Shown piece by piece: positions 31,016 to 44,290 of a DNA stretch of 64,000 nt (position 1 is its first letter; each line of letters opens with the position of its first letter). The position numbers and the translations under genes were made by a program. This DNA is from Antilocapra americana (taxonomy: Eukaryota > Chordata > Mammalia > Artiodactyla > Antilocapridae). The notes beneath the pieces were generated by a model. That model made no database searches. It had not been told where the DNA came from and saw only the letters and a list, made by a program, of their open reading frames with translations. Location of the stretch: positions 20,154,883 through 20,218,882 of the forward strand of contig ML661885.1 of the NCBI GenBank assembly GCA_007570785.1, read 5' to 3'.

Positions 31016-33689
31016 TAATAATGGGGTTTGTGATACCCTGGGAAGAAGGGGACTGTCCCTGCTGCATTTTCTACTGGGGTGAAGGAGCAACAACTGGAAA
31101 TGTTAATCAAGTGCCTGAGATCGGAGGAGCGGTGTTTTGGGGCAGACAAAGAAGGCGGTCAGCCTCTATGTTCTTATTAAAGATAATCGACCCTTGCAAT
31201 GCCAGACTCACTTATATATTTAAGAGTATTCAAAATGTAAAATAATTTTGAGTTGCACTTTAACGTTTCTGCCTTCGACTTTCGCTTGGGTGTTTTCTGG
31301 TTTGTGAGCAGCAGGTCCTTGGCAGGAGTCTAGAGAAGTCATCGAAAATCTGCCCTCTTCTTTTGCCTTCCTTCGTCTTCTCCCTTTCCAGTGCTCAGAA
31401 TGGGTTCCGGGAACATTTCGACGTCAAACGCCGGCTTCAACACCTAACCCTTAGAAAGAGTCTCAGATTAGAGGTGAAACTTGCCTGCTGGAGTTCAGCT
31501 TGGGTTGTGCAGCGCTTGTCTCCACTTCTCCCTCATTTCTCTTGTCAATCATTTAGTTGGTTTTTTTCTCCTCCATGGATGCTGTGGCTATCCACCGGCC
31601 AGCTCTTGTCAGCCCCTGTCCACCACCTCTTTTCCATGACTGATTTTGTCAAGGACTCAGAAAGGGCATTGCCCTCCACCACGTTTGGATTGTTACATGT
31701 GTCCTTCCCCCAAATACAGGGCATGGAAAAAAAAAAAAAAAAATCCTTTCAGCCCGGTACCAACATGGTTTCTGATAACTCGCTTCGTTGGAGTCATTGC
31801 AGCTACCCCAGACCGGTTTCAGTGGCAGCAGAATCCCTCAGGCTGTGAGAGAGTTATACCTAACGTATTTTGCTCCTGTGCCTAAGAGTAGGTGGAAATA
31901 GGGATGTGAATGCCAGCCTATCGCGTTTTTCTTGAAGCCTTTTTTAGAAGGTTGTGAGACTAGCTGGGTAGGGTATGGGGCAAGTCCTCCTGCCAAAGCA
32001 AGCAATGCGTTTGTCCTAGGATTCCCCCAATACCTCAAAAGAGTTTCTGGAGGCTTTCCCCACAGGCAGTGAGAAAGCCAGGGGAGCTGGCCAGTCTAAG
32101 CCTCGGGTTATTGGGGCACCCTCAAGTTTTTAGGGGTTCCGACCTCGGATTTCCCCACAGAGGCCTTGCTACTGAGCTCAAGTGCCCATTCCTGTGGCCC
32201 ACCTAAGGACGTGCATTTGAATGATATTCTGGGAAATGGTTAAGATGGCTGTGATGGGAATTGCAAATGTGCTACTTCTCCAACAGAGAACAGTTGCAAT
32301 AAGCCGAACTGCGGTGTCTGTGTGTTAATAATATTCTATTTAGAAAGACATTTATTCTCTTTACATTTGAAATTAAAGAGACAGTTTGACTCCAAAGCCC
32401 TGCAATTTTAACATTGAGAGAGGAGATCAATGAAAAAGACCAGGGTTTTATAGCTAAAAATTGACCTCTGCTTACCTTTTTTTTTTTTAATATGGCTTTT
32501 AGACAAAGATACTGGTTCTGCAAAATCATGTTACCTCTATTATATATCATTATTGTTTTTGTGATTACAGATTCTCTATTTATAAATACACTGTGGAAAG
32601 ATTTGAGTTGGTTTCTTTGTTCCTACCTTCAGTATATGAGGCAGAAGGAGTGTAGGGGTGGGGGGTGGAATTTCACTCCAAGTGGTCCACTCCAGGAACT
32701 GTTCCTCTGAATCATGAAAACCTTTGGACCGAAAAATGTTTTGGCTTGTTGTTGTTACTATTATTATCCGTTGAATGTGGTTTGGGTTTGAAATATTAAA
32801 TTTTCAAGATTCTGAAATTTTGACACAGGCACATCAACTAGACAGGGAAACAAAGAACAAAAACAGTAAAACCCTTTGTTTTACTACCTTTCTTACCTAA
32901 TCATAAAATAGTTAACCATATGAATAACTATTCTGAGTAGTAAGTGAAAAGCATAGTAAATAATATTTTTAAAAGAATAGCCCACAGTCTATGAAATACA
33001 GGTTAGTGCAATTGATCTTAAGTACAATAAAAATTTCTATAATTTTAAAAGGCATGTTTATGTTGAAGATAGTATATGAAAATATGCTAATGCTGGTTAG
33101 AAATTGAAAGTGTCTGTTACTTGGTTTCTGAAAGAATCTGAATTGTTTGGCAAGCAGTGGGTCTGCGCTAGGGGACTGGTGCTGCCTAAAATCATGTTAC
33201 CTGCTGGTGATTTTACAGGTGAGATGAATGCACTAAGGCATAGATTACGGTTGAGGAAGCCTTTAGGGAAGAAAGAAAACCAGATAGAAAATATAATTTC
33301 CTATTGTAGTGCAACTAAGTAAGATAAATACATTTAAGGGATGTCTGAACTTAGACCTTGTTACGTTTAAACAGTTTCTGAGGGAAGTTTCTAAATTCAA
33401 AGCCTTGGGAAGAAACAGTTGTGTGATATTCTGACTGAAACTGATTTATGATTTTATTTCCTTTTTTTTTAAAATGTCTCCCGGAGAAAGGAAAAATTAA
33501 TCGCCTGGTATTAAGGGGGAGGGGAATACCAACTGGAAAGGTGTGCACTATTAGATGTTAAATGAACTGTAGGAATGTTTTGTAGTTTTGACAAGATAGA
33601 TTTGGTATCAGTATATTGCTTTCCAATCAAGTAAAAATGTATTTAGTCCTGTGGGTGGTCAGTGTTATCAGTAACTTTGTTGTCATTAT
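31016..33689. other. Repeat-poor stretch downstream of exon 1; probable intron
   Basis: About 2.7 kb with no SINE, BovB or LINE I can identify. This is unusual for this window and typical of sequence kept free of insertions near promoters. It contains an A17 run at 31727-31743. The open frame 31363-31848 shows no domain. I see no convincing second exon. Confidence 0.5.
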
Positions 33690-33770
33690 GCGTGCATGCT
33701 CAGTCATGTCTGACTCTATGTGACACCATGGACTATAGCCTGCCAGGCTCCTCTGACCCTGGAATTTTTT
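33690..33770 (-). mobile_element. Bov-tA tail fragment
   Basis: Reverse Bov-A tail only: 'gctcagtcatgtctgactc' to 'aggctcctctgaccctgg'. The head and middle are missing. Confidence 0.85.
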
Positions 33771-34190
33771 TTAGTTTCTTACAGATCCCCTTAAATTACC
33801 CCATGACCAGCCTAGACCAAGTAGTCTTTATTCCAGTTTGTGCCCAATGACATCACACCTGTGTGTCTTCTTTGTTCCATTCACTCACCCTGCTACATGT
33901 TGAAAACTTAACTCATATCTTATACTGCCTCTTCCATGAAGCCTTCTCCATAAGCCTACTCACCTTACTTCGTGTCTCAGATGTGTTTCTCCCTTGTCTG
34001 AATTCCTATGGCATTTTCCATTTTGGTCTGCCCTTTGGTTTGAACATGATCTGCTCTTGTAAAACAGCCCTAGGGAGCAGAGTCTGTGACTAACAACTTT
34101 TTATTACCTGCAACTCATAATACAGTGCTTAGCTATGTATATGCAAACTGGATGTTCAGCAATTTGATTTTAGTGAAGAAATGAGTTATT
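33771..34190 (+). mobile_element. L2 LINE 3' remnant
   Basis: The phrase 'cctcttccatgaagccttctc' (here 33931 onward) is a typical L2 3' landmark, followed by diverged end sequence. Confidence 0.5.
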
Positions 34191-34227
34191 ATTTTCCAGG
34201 GGTATTTATCCACCTAGCCAAGTTGGG

Positions 34228-34456
34228 TGTGTGTGTGTGTGTTTAGTCACTCAGTTGTGCTGACCCTTTGCAACACTATGGACTGTAGCCCACCAAGCTC
34301 CTCTGTCCATGGAATTTTTTTCAGGCAAGAATACTGGAGTCGGTTGCCATTTCCTCCTCCAGGGCATCTTCCCAGCCCAGGGATCGAAACTGCATCTCTT
34401 GCATCTCCTGCACTGGCAAGCAGATTCTTCACTACTGTGCTACCTTGGAAGCCAAA
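34228..34456 (-). mobile_element. Bov-tA SINE with 12-bp TSD
   Basis: Reverse Bov-tA with a short GT run at its tail. It is bounded by 'agccaagttggg' at 34216-34227 and 'agccaagttagg' at 34457-34468 (11 of 12). Confidence 0.92.
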
Positions 34457-34639
34457 AGCCAAGTTAGGCTCTAAATAATGTCTACAAGTACCACTTTATT
34501 TGTTTAAAATCCTTATATAATAAATAAATAGTGAAAGTACATTCAAATAGTCATATTCAGCAAAAGTTATTGTGAACTTATACACCCTTAAATGGGTATT
34601 AGCTCATCCATATTAAAAAACATAGCATCACAAAACAAA

Positions 34640-35249
34640 ACTTCCACTTATCCAAAAAGTCATTACCAAGACCCATGTAAGGAGCTTTATGCTTATGTTT
34701 TCTTCTAGCAGTTTCATAGTTTCTTGTCTTACACCTGTGTCTTTAATCCAATTTAAGTTAATTTTGTGAGTGTTACAAGATTTATTGGTCCAGGTTCTTT
34801 CTTTTACATGTGAATATTCAATTATCCCAGAGTTATCTTATATGTACCTTTTCTCTTTTCTCTTGCTGCTCTTAAAATTCTGTCTTTGTATTTGACTTTT
34901 GACAATTTAATTACAATGTGTCTCAGTGTGGTCATATTTGAGTCCAACCTATTTGGGGTCATTTGGGCCTCATGGATCTGGATATCCATTTGTCATCCCA
35001 GGTTTAGGAAGTTTTCAACCATTATTGCTTTAAATATACTTTCTGACCCTTCCTCTCTTTTCTCTTTCTGGAATTCCCATAACATGTATATTGTTTATTC
35101 TTTTCCTTTTTTTCTTTTATTGGGTAATTTCTAATGTCTTATCCTCCAGTCTGCTGATCCTTTCTTCTGCATGGTTGAATCTCCCATTGATACTCTATTG
35201 ACTTCTTCAGTTCAGTTATTGTTATTGTGCTTTTTTAATTCTAGTATTC

Positions 35250-35297
<48 letters not shown>

Positions 35298-36960
35298 CTA
35301 TCTCCTTGTCAAACATCTTGTCTTGTTCACCACCATTTTCCTAATTTCGGTTAGCTGTCTGTGTTTTTTTTGTAGTTCACTAAACTTCCTTAAGAGGATT
35401 ATTCTGAATTCTTTGACAGTTCCTAGATCTTTACTTTTCAAAGATCATTTATTGAAGCTTTATTAGTTTCCTTTGGTGGTGTCATATTTGCCTAATTTTT
35501 TTGTGATCCTTGATTCCTTACATTGGTATCTGGATATTTGATTAGTTTGGCTCCTCCTCCAGACTTTACTGGTAATTATATTCAGTAGTATATGGGGCTA
35601 TGAATTAGTGTCTTGGCAGGATAGCAGGACAGCACACAGAACCTATATATATAGCTCACTGTTTGGGGACCCAGGTCAGGCCAGAGCATGCACTGAATTC
35701 CCTGGTCAGGTGAAGACACTGGTTTTGCTCTGCAGATGGGGGTCAAGTGCCACTGTAGCCAGGGCTGTTGAATGGGCTCTATAGCTTCCCATGTGCTCTG
35801 ATTAGGCTACTGATTGGTCAGGCTGAAGTCTTTTTTCCAGTGATGAGTAGGGCTATGAATTAAATTCCCTGCCCAGGCACAGCAGCACGAGAAGCAATTT
35901 TGAAGCCAGGAAAGCTCTTTGTTGTCTTAATTCAACCTGACCCACACGCCAGGTTCTCTGACTGAACAAGGCCACTGGCTTTGCTTTGCAAACTATCAGC
36001 TGTGCCTTCTCTAGGCTTGAATACTGCTGGGACACACAATTTCTAGGAGTTGTCACCAACCCTTCTAGTCTGTTGGGGCAGGAAGACTCTCTTCACAGAG
36101 TGGAGATGGTGGGGGGACGGGGACGGGGGGTGAACTGGGGAAGGGCCACTCCGGCTACCCTTAATTTCTCAAACAGGTTCCCCAGTTGGGAGGAGCTGAG
36201 AGCTACTCTCAGCCTTAGCTAAGAATTAATCTCCCTGCCTAAGCATAGTATAGGAACCCTCCACGCCTGGTACTGTCTTGGCTTTGGGGGTGATTGCTCT
36301 GCCTGCCTGCCTGCTTCTTGGTTAGAGTGCCATTGGGCCACACAGCTTCCAGGATTTATTGCCAGCCCTTTTGTTCAGATGGCCGGAAGACACTCTCCAC
36401 GTCGGTAGGCTGTGACTGTGCTCTTTCCCTGGGGGTAGGCAAACGAGGCTCTAGGGCTATATGAAAATCAGGTGGATCTGTACCCCTCTGATTTCGCTGG
36501 GTGTAGTGCACCATAACTGGCTCTATAGATTAACATAGATACTAGTTGTGATCATTACTTGGGCACTGCAGATATGAATCCGTCTGTCACAGTCCATGTG
36601 CAGGCTGTTGCATGCCCCTTACCCCTGCATCACAGTCCAACTTTCAGTGGTCAAGCCCTGCAGATTCCCCTGCCAACCCAGTGGAGCAGATCAGAGTAGT
36701 GGCTCCCACAAAGCTACCCCAATGCTAGGAGTGGTGCTGGCTGTCCCCCAGTTCTCTTCTCCTGGAAGAACCAGACCTTCAGTGGTGCTCCACTGGCCTG
36801 GGGGAGGAGCAATGCAGTCTAATACAATCTATCTTGGTCTCTGTGGTGCAAGCGTGCTTCAGCCTCACCTCTGTGTTCTAGGATTCTCTCAAATAGTGTC
36901 CTGTTTTCAAATAATTTTTGCTTGTTCCTCCTGTGAGGGCAAGTAGAGCCAGGAATGACC
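34640..36960 (-). mobile_element. Ancient L1M LINE with internal deletion
   Basis: 34655-34835 matches reverse L1 ORF2 ('ccaagacccatgtaaggagc', 'ctttaatccaatttaagtta'). From 34836 the text ('cttgctgctcttaaaattc', 'ttacaatgtgtctcagtg') resembles older L1M 5'-region sequence, followed by GC-richer text of 5' UTR character to about 36960. Assignment of the 5' UTR part is tentative. Open frames here, e.g. 36596-36946, are not host genes. Confidence 0.5.
35252..35296. repeat. (TA)n microsatellite
   Basis: About 22 uninterrupted TA units within the L1M; the longest TA run in the window. Confidence 0.97.
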
Positions 36961-37643
36961 TTGGTGATGTCACTGCCCTCTGGGCTTATTTTGACAACAT
37001 GAATGTCCTTTATAGCCCAGATATTTCTGGTACTCGAGGTTCTCCTTTTATTGTTATCCCAGCTTTAGGACCTAAAATCAGAACTCTTCACTAGCACTGG
37101 CACAAAGGCAGCTGAGATGACTAGGAAGCAAATGCCAAGGAGGATAGTGAGTCAAAGAACCTTGATTCATAGAAAAGGAATCCCAGAAGGAGCTTTAAAT
37201 GTTATATATTCCAAATGATTTATTTACGATTTTCCAATCAAAATCATTTTTACGAAAAAGAAACAGTTCTCAGACTTGGAGTACTCTACTGCCAAATATG
37301 TGGAAGAGCATTACCAGCAATTGAGTGGTGTAGTCTACTCTGAAATATATTGTTTCCTTAGGATGGATGTCTGCCTGAAAGTTACTATTTCTTTCTAATA
37401 ATGCTATCTACAGTAATATATTTGCTTTTGCCAAGAAATGACATCCCCCTCAGGTTTTAAAACAGTTACCAGTATAAAAGTAAATTAAGATTTTTAGCTG
37501 ATACTTAAGGAAACCAATACGAGCTAGCTGCTTCCTGCTGATGCTAATATTCAAAAACAGGTGTGAGAAGACCATTAACCTAGAAAAACAGAGAGAGATG
37601 AAAAGATGGATAGAAAGAACTCAAAAGAAGACTACTTAAACTG
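36961..37643. other. No gene seen
   Basis: Unassigned sequence between the L1M and a BovB fragment. Confidence 0.45.
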
Positions 37644-37654
37644 TTGCTTTCTTT

Positions 37655-37897
37655 GTTGTTGTTCAGTCACTTGGTCGTGTCCGACTGACTATGACCCGTG
37701 GACTGTAGCATGACAGGCTTCCCTGTCCTCCACCATCTCCCAGAGCTTGCTCAAGCTCATGTCCATTGAGTCAGTGATGCCATCCAACCATCTCGTCCTC
37801 TGTCATCCTCTTCTCCTCTTGCCTTCAATCTTTCCCAGCATCAGGGTCTTCTCCAGTGAGTCAGCTCTTTGCATCAGATGGCCAAATTATTGGAACT
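37655..37897 (-). mobile_element. BovB 3'-end insertion with 11-bp TSD
   Basis: Severely 5'-truncated BovB of about 243 bp in reverse orientation, flanked by 'ttgctttcttt' at 37644-37654 and 37898-37908. Confidence 0.92.
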
Positions 37898-37908
37898 TTG
37901 CTTTCTTT

Positions 37909-39594
37909 ATATGTCCCAAAATATGATAACAGCTATATAAGTTCCTAAAATAAATGCAACTTTATGGAAACTTCATAATATGCCTAATATGAGGTAAATT
38001 TTTACTTTATTTTATAGTTTATTTTTACTTTGGTAAAATTTCCCACAACATAAAGTTTACCATTTTAGCCAATTTTAAGTGAAATCTAAGATTTTAATTA
38101 GATTAATTTTAAAAATAAAAAAGATGAATTTTTAATCTAAAACTACCTTATTTCATATTTATGTACCTGCATTATGGTATATCTTTTGTTGTTTTTTCTT
38201 AGTTTCTTTTTAGAGTGTCTTTTAAACTTTTATTTTGAAACAGAATAATTAAATCCCAAAGATGTGAGTGTCTTATTTAAGCTAAACTACGTAATGTTGG
38301 AATATCTGAAGTATGAACACAATTGGCAAAACTTTTAACCACCTTCCTTAGAAGAATGCTGTTTTGATTTGCGTTGTCCCAGAAAGGAGAAACCGAGAGC
38401 TTGCCGAGAATTGCATCATGCTTTACTTAATTAGACATTAACATGCTAAAAGTACAAGGATGAAACAACATGTTATAACATATTTTTGAAAAGCTACGTA
38501 AAAGTGAAGGGTTGCAAGAATACAGACAGACACACCATAGACATTTCACAACAATATTTAAAGTATACTATTTCTTTAGTTGATTGGGATGGAGGAACCT
38601 ATTAACAAACATTTCCCCTATTTACTTTTATCCTTATTGCTGTCTAATCAAGCGCTCATTAAAAAACAGACCTAAAACAAGCATTCTAACTTTGGCTTAG
38701 GTAATAAACAAGCCTATATCTTAATGGACTGTGATAACTATGAGACTGAGGATTCTTGGTAACTGCAATATTGCAATAGTAACGGCAACGCAACCTGCTT
38801 TGTTCCTTTTGTTGTATACTGCAGAATGTGAATAGAGAGAAGTCAGTGATGTCTTTAGGCCATTTTTTACAATTCTCTCCATGAGCTTTCACACTTGGGT
38901 TCTCTGGTAATCAAAGTGTGGTGAAAAACAACCAGGGTGCTAACGCTCTCTGTCCATTCACAAAATTTAATGCTTCTGGGACTTGCAGAAATAATGTTGA
39001 ATTTGAATTGATTGTATCCAGTAGTCACTGAGAATAATCCATCAGACTCACCAAATCCAAATTCAGATTTAAAGCCAGTCAAATTTTAAAAATTATAAAG
39101 ATTTCAGTATTTGTGAAGTCACTATTTCCCTACAGAAATTAAAATCTGACACTAAAATAAGCTGATATTAAAAAGTCCATTCAATAAGGGGAGGAAGATC
39201 GGCATCTTGGTCATAGAAAAAAAAAATCAGTAAACTGTTCAGGTAAAATACCTGTGTTTGAATTACCTCTTAATAAATAAAATGGAAAATAAAATAAAAT
39301 GGCAGTACAGCATTAATGGAAGGAAAGCAATCTGGTTGATCTCAAAGTGTGTGAGTGTAAAATAAATGAATTTTTTTGTTTGTCTAATTTAATAACAATT
39401 TTATTCTTGAAACTCTCAGGCAGCTAGCTTTTGGTCATTTTTAAGATCAATCAAAAGGTTCTAAATATTATCTTCAAGGTTGCTGATCACGAGGCCCTCC
39501 TCTTCCCTTTCTCTCTCTAATTTTTTATTTATTTTGGGGAGTTTGGGCTACCGTTTATGTCCAAATCATGTCTTTCAGAAAGTGAATTTGAACC
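37909..39594. other. No gene seen; AT-rich
   Basis: About 1.7 kb with no named element. Minus-strand open frames at 38686-38892 and 38867-39082 lack recognisable motifs. The stretch at 38035-38085 resembles old L1-type 3' sequence, too weakly to call. Confidence 0.4.
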
Positions 39595-39745
39595 TTGAAC
39601 CCTACCTAGTTTGAATCCTACCCCTACTGTTTTCTATCTTTATAACTTAGGGTAGTTTACTTAACCACTGTGAGTTGTTTCTTGACATTTAAACAAGAAA
39701 ATCATAGGGTTGTCATGAAGACTAAAGAAGGTAACATAAAGAAGA
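39595..39745 (+). mobile_element. MIR SINE remnant
   Basis: MIR core order is preserved: 'tttgaatcctacccctac', 'ttacttaaccactgtgag', then 'catagggttgtcatgaag'. Confidence 0.65.
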
Positions 39746-39770
39746 ATTTATAACATAGTAAGGGTTAATA

Positions 39771-40286
39771 TATAGTTTAATGCAACCTAGATAGCATATT
39801 TAAAAGCAGAGACATTACTTTGCCAACAAAGGTCTGCCTAGTCAAGGCTATGGTTTTCCCAGTAGTCATGGGGATGTGAGAGTTGGATGGTGAAGAAAGC
39901 TGAGTGCAGAAGAATTGATGCTTTTGAACTGTGGTGTTGGAGAAGACTCTTGAGAGCCCCTTGGACTACAAGGAGATCCAACCAGTCCATCCTAAAGGAG
40001 ATCAATCCTGGGTGTTCATTGGAAGGTCTGATGCTGAAGCTGAAACTCCAATACTTTGGCCACCTCATGAGAAGAGTTGACTCATTGGTTAAGACCCTAA
40101 TGCTGAAAAGGAATGGGGGCAGGAGGAGAAGGGGATGACAGAGGATGAGATGGCTGGATGGCATCACTGACTCGATGGACATGGGTTTGGGGACTTCAGG
40201 AGTTGGTGTTGGACAGGGAGGCCTGGCGTGCTGTGGTTCATGGGGTCGCAAAGAGTCAGACATGACCGAGCGACTGAACTGAACTG
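39771..40286 (+). mobile_element. BovB 3'-end insertion with 11-bp TSD
   Basis: Plus-strand, 5'-truncated BovB ending in the ACTGAA repeat. Flanking direct repeats 'aagggttaata' lie at 39760-39770 and 40287-40297. Confidence 0.93.
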
Positions 40287-40297
40287 AAGGGTTAATA

Positions 40298-41409
40298 AAT
40301 GTTTCCAGCTTTTATCTTTTTATTTTTTCTGAGCAATTTACAATGATATCTCATTACCACAATTGTTCCCCAAATTTGTGAACCTCTTCCTCCTTCTCTC
40401 TATTTTCAACCAAGCCTTGAAATGACTGAACTTCATGGGAAGGTGTCTCAGTAAAGGTAATCGAGTGGCAGGAGGGGTTGGAGCTACTGCAGGGCAAAGT
40501 TGTCAGGCTCTGATCTGGCAGAAGCTGTGGGAAATAGACTTAGCTTCTATTTTTAATTCTGCAAGTAGCTGATTGGATGAGTTGGGAAAACTCAGTTGGC
40601 ATCTTACTCTCTTTCTGAATTGTACCATATGTCTAGTCACTCTTCACTGACTCACTATCAGACATGATATCAAGATTGTTGAGTATGGGTGTTGATTTCA
40701 GAAGCTAATGTTATAGGAAGTGGGAATTGTTCTCACAATTTAATTTTTTTGTAGTACAGTGTTGAAATTCTGGAGAGAGGGCAACTAAAGCCTTGTTAAC
40801 ATTCACTCCCTCTAACAAAAGCCTTTAAAGATAATCCCACTAACTATCTGCCTTGTACCCCAACCTTTTTTTTAAATGTGTAACTGTTGAAGTTTTTTAA
40901 AATGTTAGTCAATATCATTAAGTTGTCCAAAAAGGAAAATAAATCTGTAACTCTGCTGTACATCATATACAAAGAAATCTTCTTGGTATATGGTATCTTT
41001 CTATTTTACTGAATCTCAACGAATTTAGAGTGTACATGTAAGAATTTTAATGGAATACTGTTCATTATTATGTGCTACTGAGTAGATTCAATCACTAGCA
41101 ACAGCTTTAAACAGAAATAAAAAAATAAAGCCTCAATTAATATGAAAACTAGTACCAGAAACACGTGCCTATAATGACTGTACTTTTAGTGCACAGACAT
41201 GCTTTAGTGTGATAACAATTTTGTTTAGCTTAAAAAGCACATAATTTTATATTTTTATATAAACCATTTTGGTTTAAGCAAACAAGTACAAAAAGTGCCT
41301 AAAACCTTCCATTTCATATATGAGCCATAGTTGTCCAACAAGTGAGCATTTTGTGGTGATAAATAGCTCTTGCCAAGTTGCCAATAATTTATTTCTGTTG
41401 GTAGAGTCT
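40298..41409. other. No gene seen
   Basis: Unassigned AT-rich sequence; no repeat family recognised. Confidence 0.45.
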
Positions 41410-41419
41410 AATCATGTGT

Positions 41420-41632
41420 GTGTGTGTGCATGTGAGCAGGTGCACGTGCGACCCCATGGACTGTAGCCCACCAGGCTTCTCTGTCCATGGAAATTCTCCA
41501 GGCAAGAATACTGGAGTGGGCAGGTTGCCATTTCTTACTCCAGGAGTTCTTCCTGACCCAGGGATCAAACCCGTCCATGTCTTCTGCTTTGGCTGGAAGA
41601 TTCTTTACCACTGTGCCACTTGGAAAGCCACA
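41420..41632 (-). mobile_element. Bov-tA SINE
   Basis: Reverse Bov-tA with a TG-rich tail side and head '...tgtgccacttggaaagcc'. Near-identical flanks 'aatcaYgtgt' occur at 41410 and 41633. Confidence 0.88.
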
Positions 41633-41889
41633 AATCACGTGTACCTAACCTTATTCTTTTAAGTAAAAAGTATAAAACATTTTTAAAAGTTTGTCCTTAA
41701 TTCCTAAACCAATATTTTTAATCCCCATTTGAATGCTGAATTCATTAGCAATTCACCGAAAGCCTGATGCATTGATTTTGTGTATACTCTGATCTTCAGA
41801 TGGTATGTTGCACACAGTGAAAATTCCTGCTTTAAATATACGTGTGCATACATGTATACACAAATATTGTACAGAAATTATATATATAG

Positions 41890-42565
41890 ACATTCCCCAA
41901 CTTATAATGATTCAAGATAACGATTCTTCAGATTTAGGATGGTGCAAAAGTGATAGTCACTTAGTGGAGAAAATATTTTTTGAATTTTGATCTTTTCCCA
42001 GGCTTGCAATATGCAGCTTGATGCTTTCTGGTGATGCTCAGAGCAGCAGCTAGCTAGCCTGCTCCCAGTCAGCCATGCGTCACAACTGACACACTTTACA
42101 ACCATTCTGTTTTTCATATTCAGTAGTGTTCAATAAAACACATGAGATGTTCAACACATTATAAAATAGGCTTGTATTAGTTGATTTTGCCCAACTGTAG
42201 GCTCATGTGAGTGTTCTGAGTACGCTGAAGGTATGCTATGCTGAACTATGATGGTTGGTAGATTGTGGGTATACTATTATGTCAGTCGCTCAGTCCTGTC
42301 TGACTCTTTGTGGCCCCATGGATTGTAGTCCTCCAGGCTCCTCTGTCCATGGAATTCTCCAGGCAAGAATACTAGAGTGGGTAGCTATTCTCTTCTCCAG
42401 GAGATCTTCCGGACCAAGAGGATGAACCCCAATCTCCCGCAATGCAGGCAGATTCTTTACCATCTGAGCAACCAGGGAAGCCCTGAGTGTAGTATAAGTA
42501 TTTGCAATTTATAATATTTTCAGTTAGTGGTGGGTTTATCAGGATGTAATGCTAGATAGTAAGTT
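41890..42565. mobile_element. Old DNA-transposon-like element, split by Bov-tA
   Basis: The left part ('attccccaacttataatg', 'gatttaggatggtgcaaaag', 'tgttcaacacattataaaat', 'gattttgcccaactgtagg') and the right part ('tggtgggtttatcaggatg') match a common mammalian repeat whose intact ends form inverted repeats of CGACTTACGAT type. The family name is not certain to me. Confidence 0.45.
42283..42484 (-). mobile_element. Bov-tA SINE
   Basis: Well-preserved reverse Bov-tA, from 'gtcagtcgctcagtcctgtc' to 'gagcaaccagggaagccc', inserted in the older repeat. Confidence 0.92.
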
Positions 42566-44205
42566 AAGTATTTTATGTTTACTATATATTAATTATATTG
42601 AATCACTTATGTGTCTATTAATATATATACATATGTATGGATTATACATGTCTGTTTTCATGAACATCTGTCTTCTGTTTCAAATATTTGATTATATTTA
42701 AGATAAACAAATTCTTGGAGAAGCATTTGAAGAATCTTTGTTTCCAGAGTCAAGTTTTGCAAAGAAAATTTATGTTTTCACTGTATATTTTTCAAAACTT
42801 AAAAGATTATTTTTGAAATTTTAAAGTGATTCTTTACTATATGAATACAATATATTTCAGGTACTACATATGTTATTTCTACATATATATATATATAGAT
42901 TTATACATATTTAACTGTTTTTAAACCTGATCTTATTGGGTTATAACTACTGTACAATTATGTGAGAATAGTAGTATTGCTGCTTTTCAACTTGGAACGT
43001 GTTTCTGTTTTATTTGATTATATTTTATCCATTAAATGCTCTGGGCTTCCATTATCTCTTTTGTTTTGAGGAATACATTTTATGGTGCATTAGAATTTAT
43101 TCTTCTATATTTCATGCCATAATTTCCGGTGTCTCACAGAATCCTAATTTGGAATGTTCTCACTTGAATTGTGTTTCAGAATAGAGATTCCCTTTTGGAA
43201 CCATCAGATCTGTTGGTTAGGTATTTCTCATTTTTTTTGTTGGGGAAGGGGAGGAAGGAAACTGCACTTTGGAACTTTTTAGTTTCTTTCTACACTTATA
43301 CACCTAAAAAAATTCACTCTCATAGTAAAACTAGAAACATGAGGTTGGCAGTTACATAGTCCCAAATTAGGACAACCTAATATGCTGTAATTTTTACAAG
43401 TAAAAGAAGCAGACTTGGTCTGACATTCATTTTGATCTTCTTCACCACCCTAACCCAGGTAGTTTACTATTAACTAGATTTTTTAAAATAGCCACTTGTT
43501 CATTACTAATTCTGCTTTTTTCCATTCTTAGATTCATAACATTTTTATACAAAGTTGTTTTAATTTAATCATTTTAATGAAGTGTTATACATGTAATATT
43601 TCATAAAAACACTGCATCAGTTGTAATACTATATAGTTTAGGAATTTTGATTCCATATGTGAATATACTAACTTCCGTTGAAACTGCTATGACGTAGGGT
43701 CAAAATTAACTTGAAGGTTATTAGTGTTATTAGTCTAGTTTCTAATAGCTGCTGTTGCAAATAAATTATAGAGACAAAAATATCCCTGGTTTAGAGCTTC
43801 TGCACTATTAATGACATACTGAGATGTCTCTTGGCTATCAGTAAATGATATATCTTAGACCATAGCCTATGAAATGAATTGCCAGTTGTCAGGCATCCTT
43901 TGACAATAAAAATGCACAGATGTCTGCTACTCTACCTTTGAAAAATCATTGTATCACATAAATACGATCTTAGTAATTGACATATGACTATTAATGTTCA
44001 ATAATTCTCTATAATATTCCTGTTACCAATTATTAATAGGATAATGGGTAGACAACAATTCTGTGGTACGTATTCAGATTTTTATTTAAACTCAATTGTA
44101 ATCTATACTTCGGTGGTGTTTTGGTAATATATCTACCCCCTCACTTAAGTAGAAGAAAGTTTTCTAGAGGTTTCATGTCAGCTTTTAAATCAAGTAGTCT
44201 TTATT
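42566..44205. other. No gene seen; AT-rich
   Basis: About 1.6 kb of unassigned AT-rich sequence with only short open frames. Confidence 0.45.
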
Positions 44206-44290
44206 TGGGGCTTTCCTGGTGCTTAGATGGTAAAGAATCTGCCTACAGTGCAGGAGACACGCATTCGATCCCTGGGCCAGGAAGAGCCCC
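44206..44290 (+). mobile_element. 3'-truncated Bov-tA head
   Basis: Plus-strand tRNA-like head ('ggggctttcctggtgcttag' to 'ccaggaagagcccc') with no Bov-A part. No clear TSD was found, unlike the copy at 17882-17942. Confidence 0.85.

Noticed and set aside
36596..36946. 116-codon frame, possible gene
   Set aside because: It lies in GC-richer L1M 5' UTR-like sequence and has no domain.
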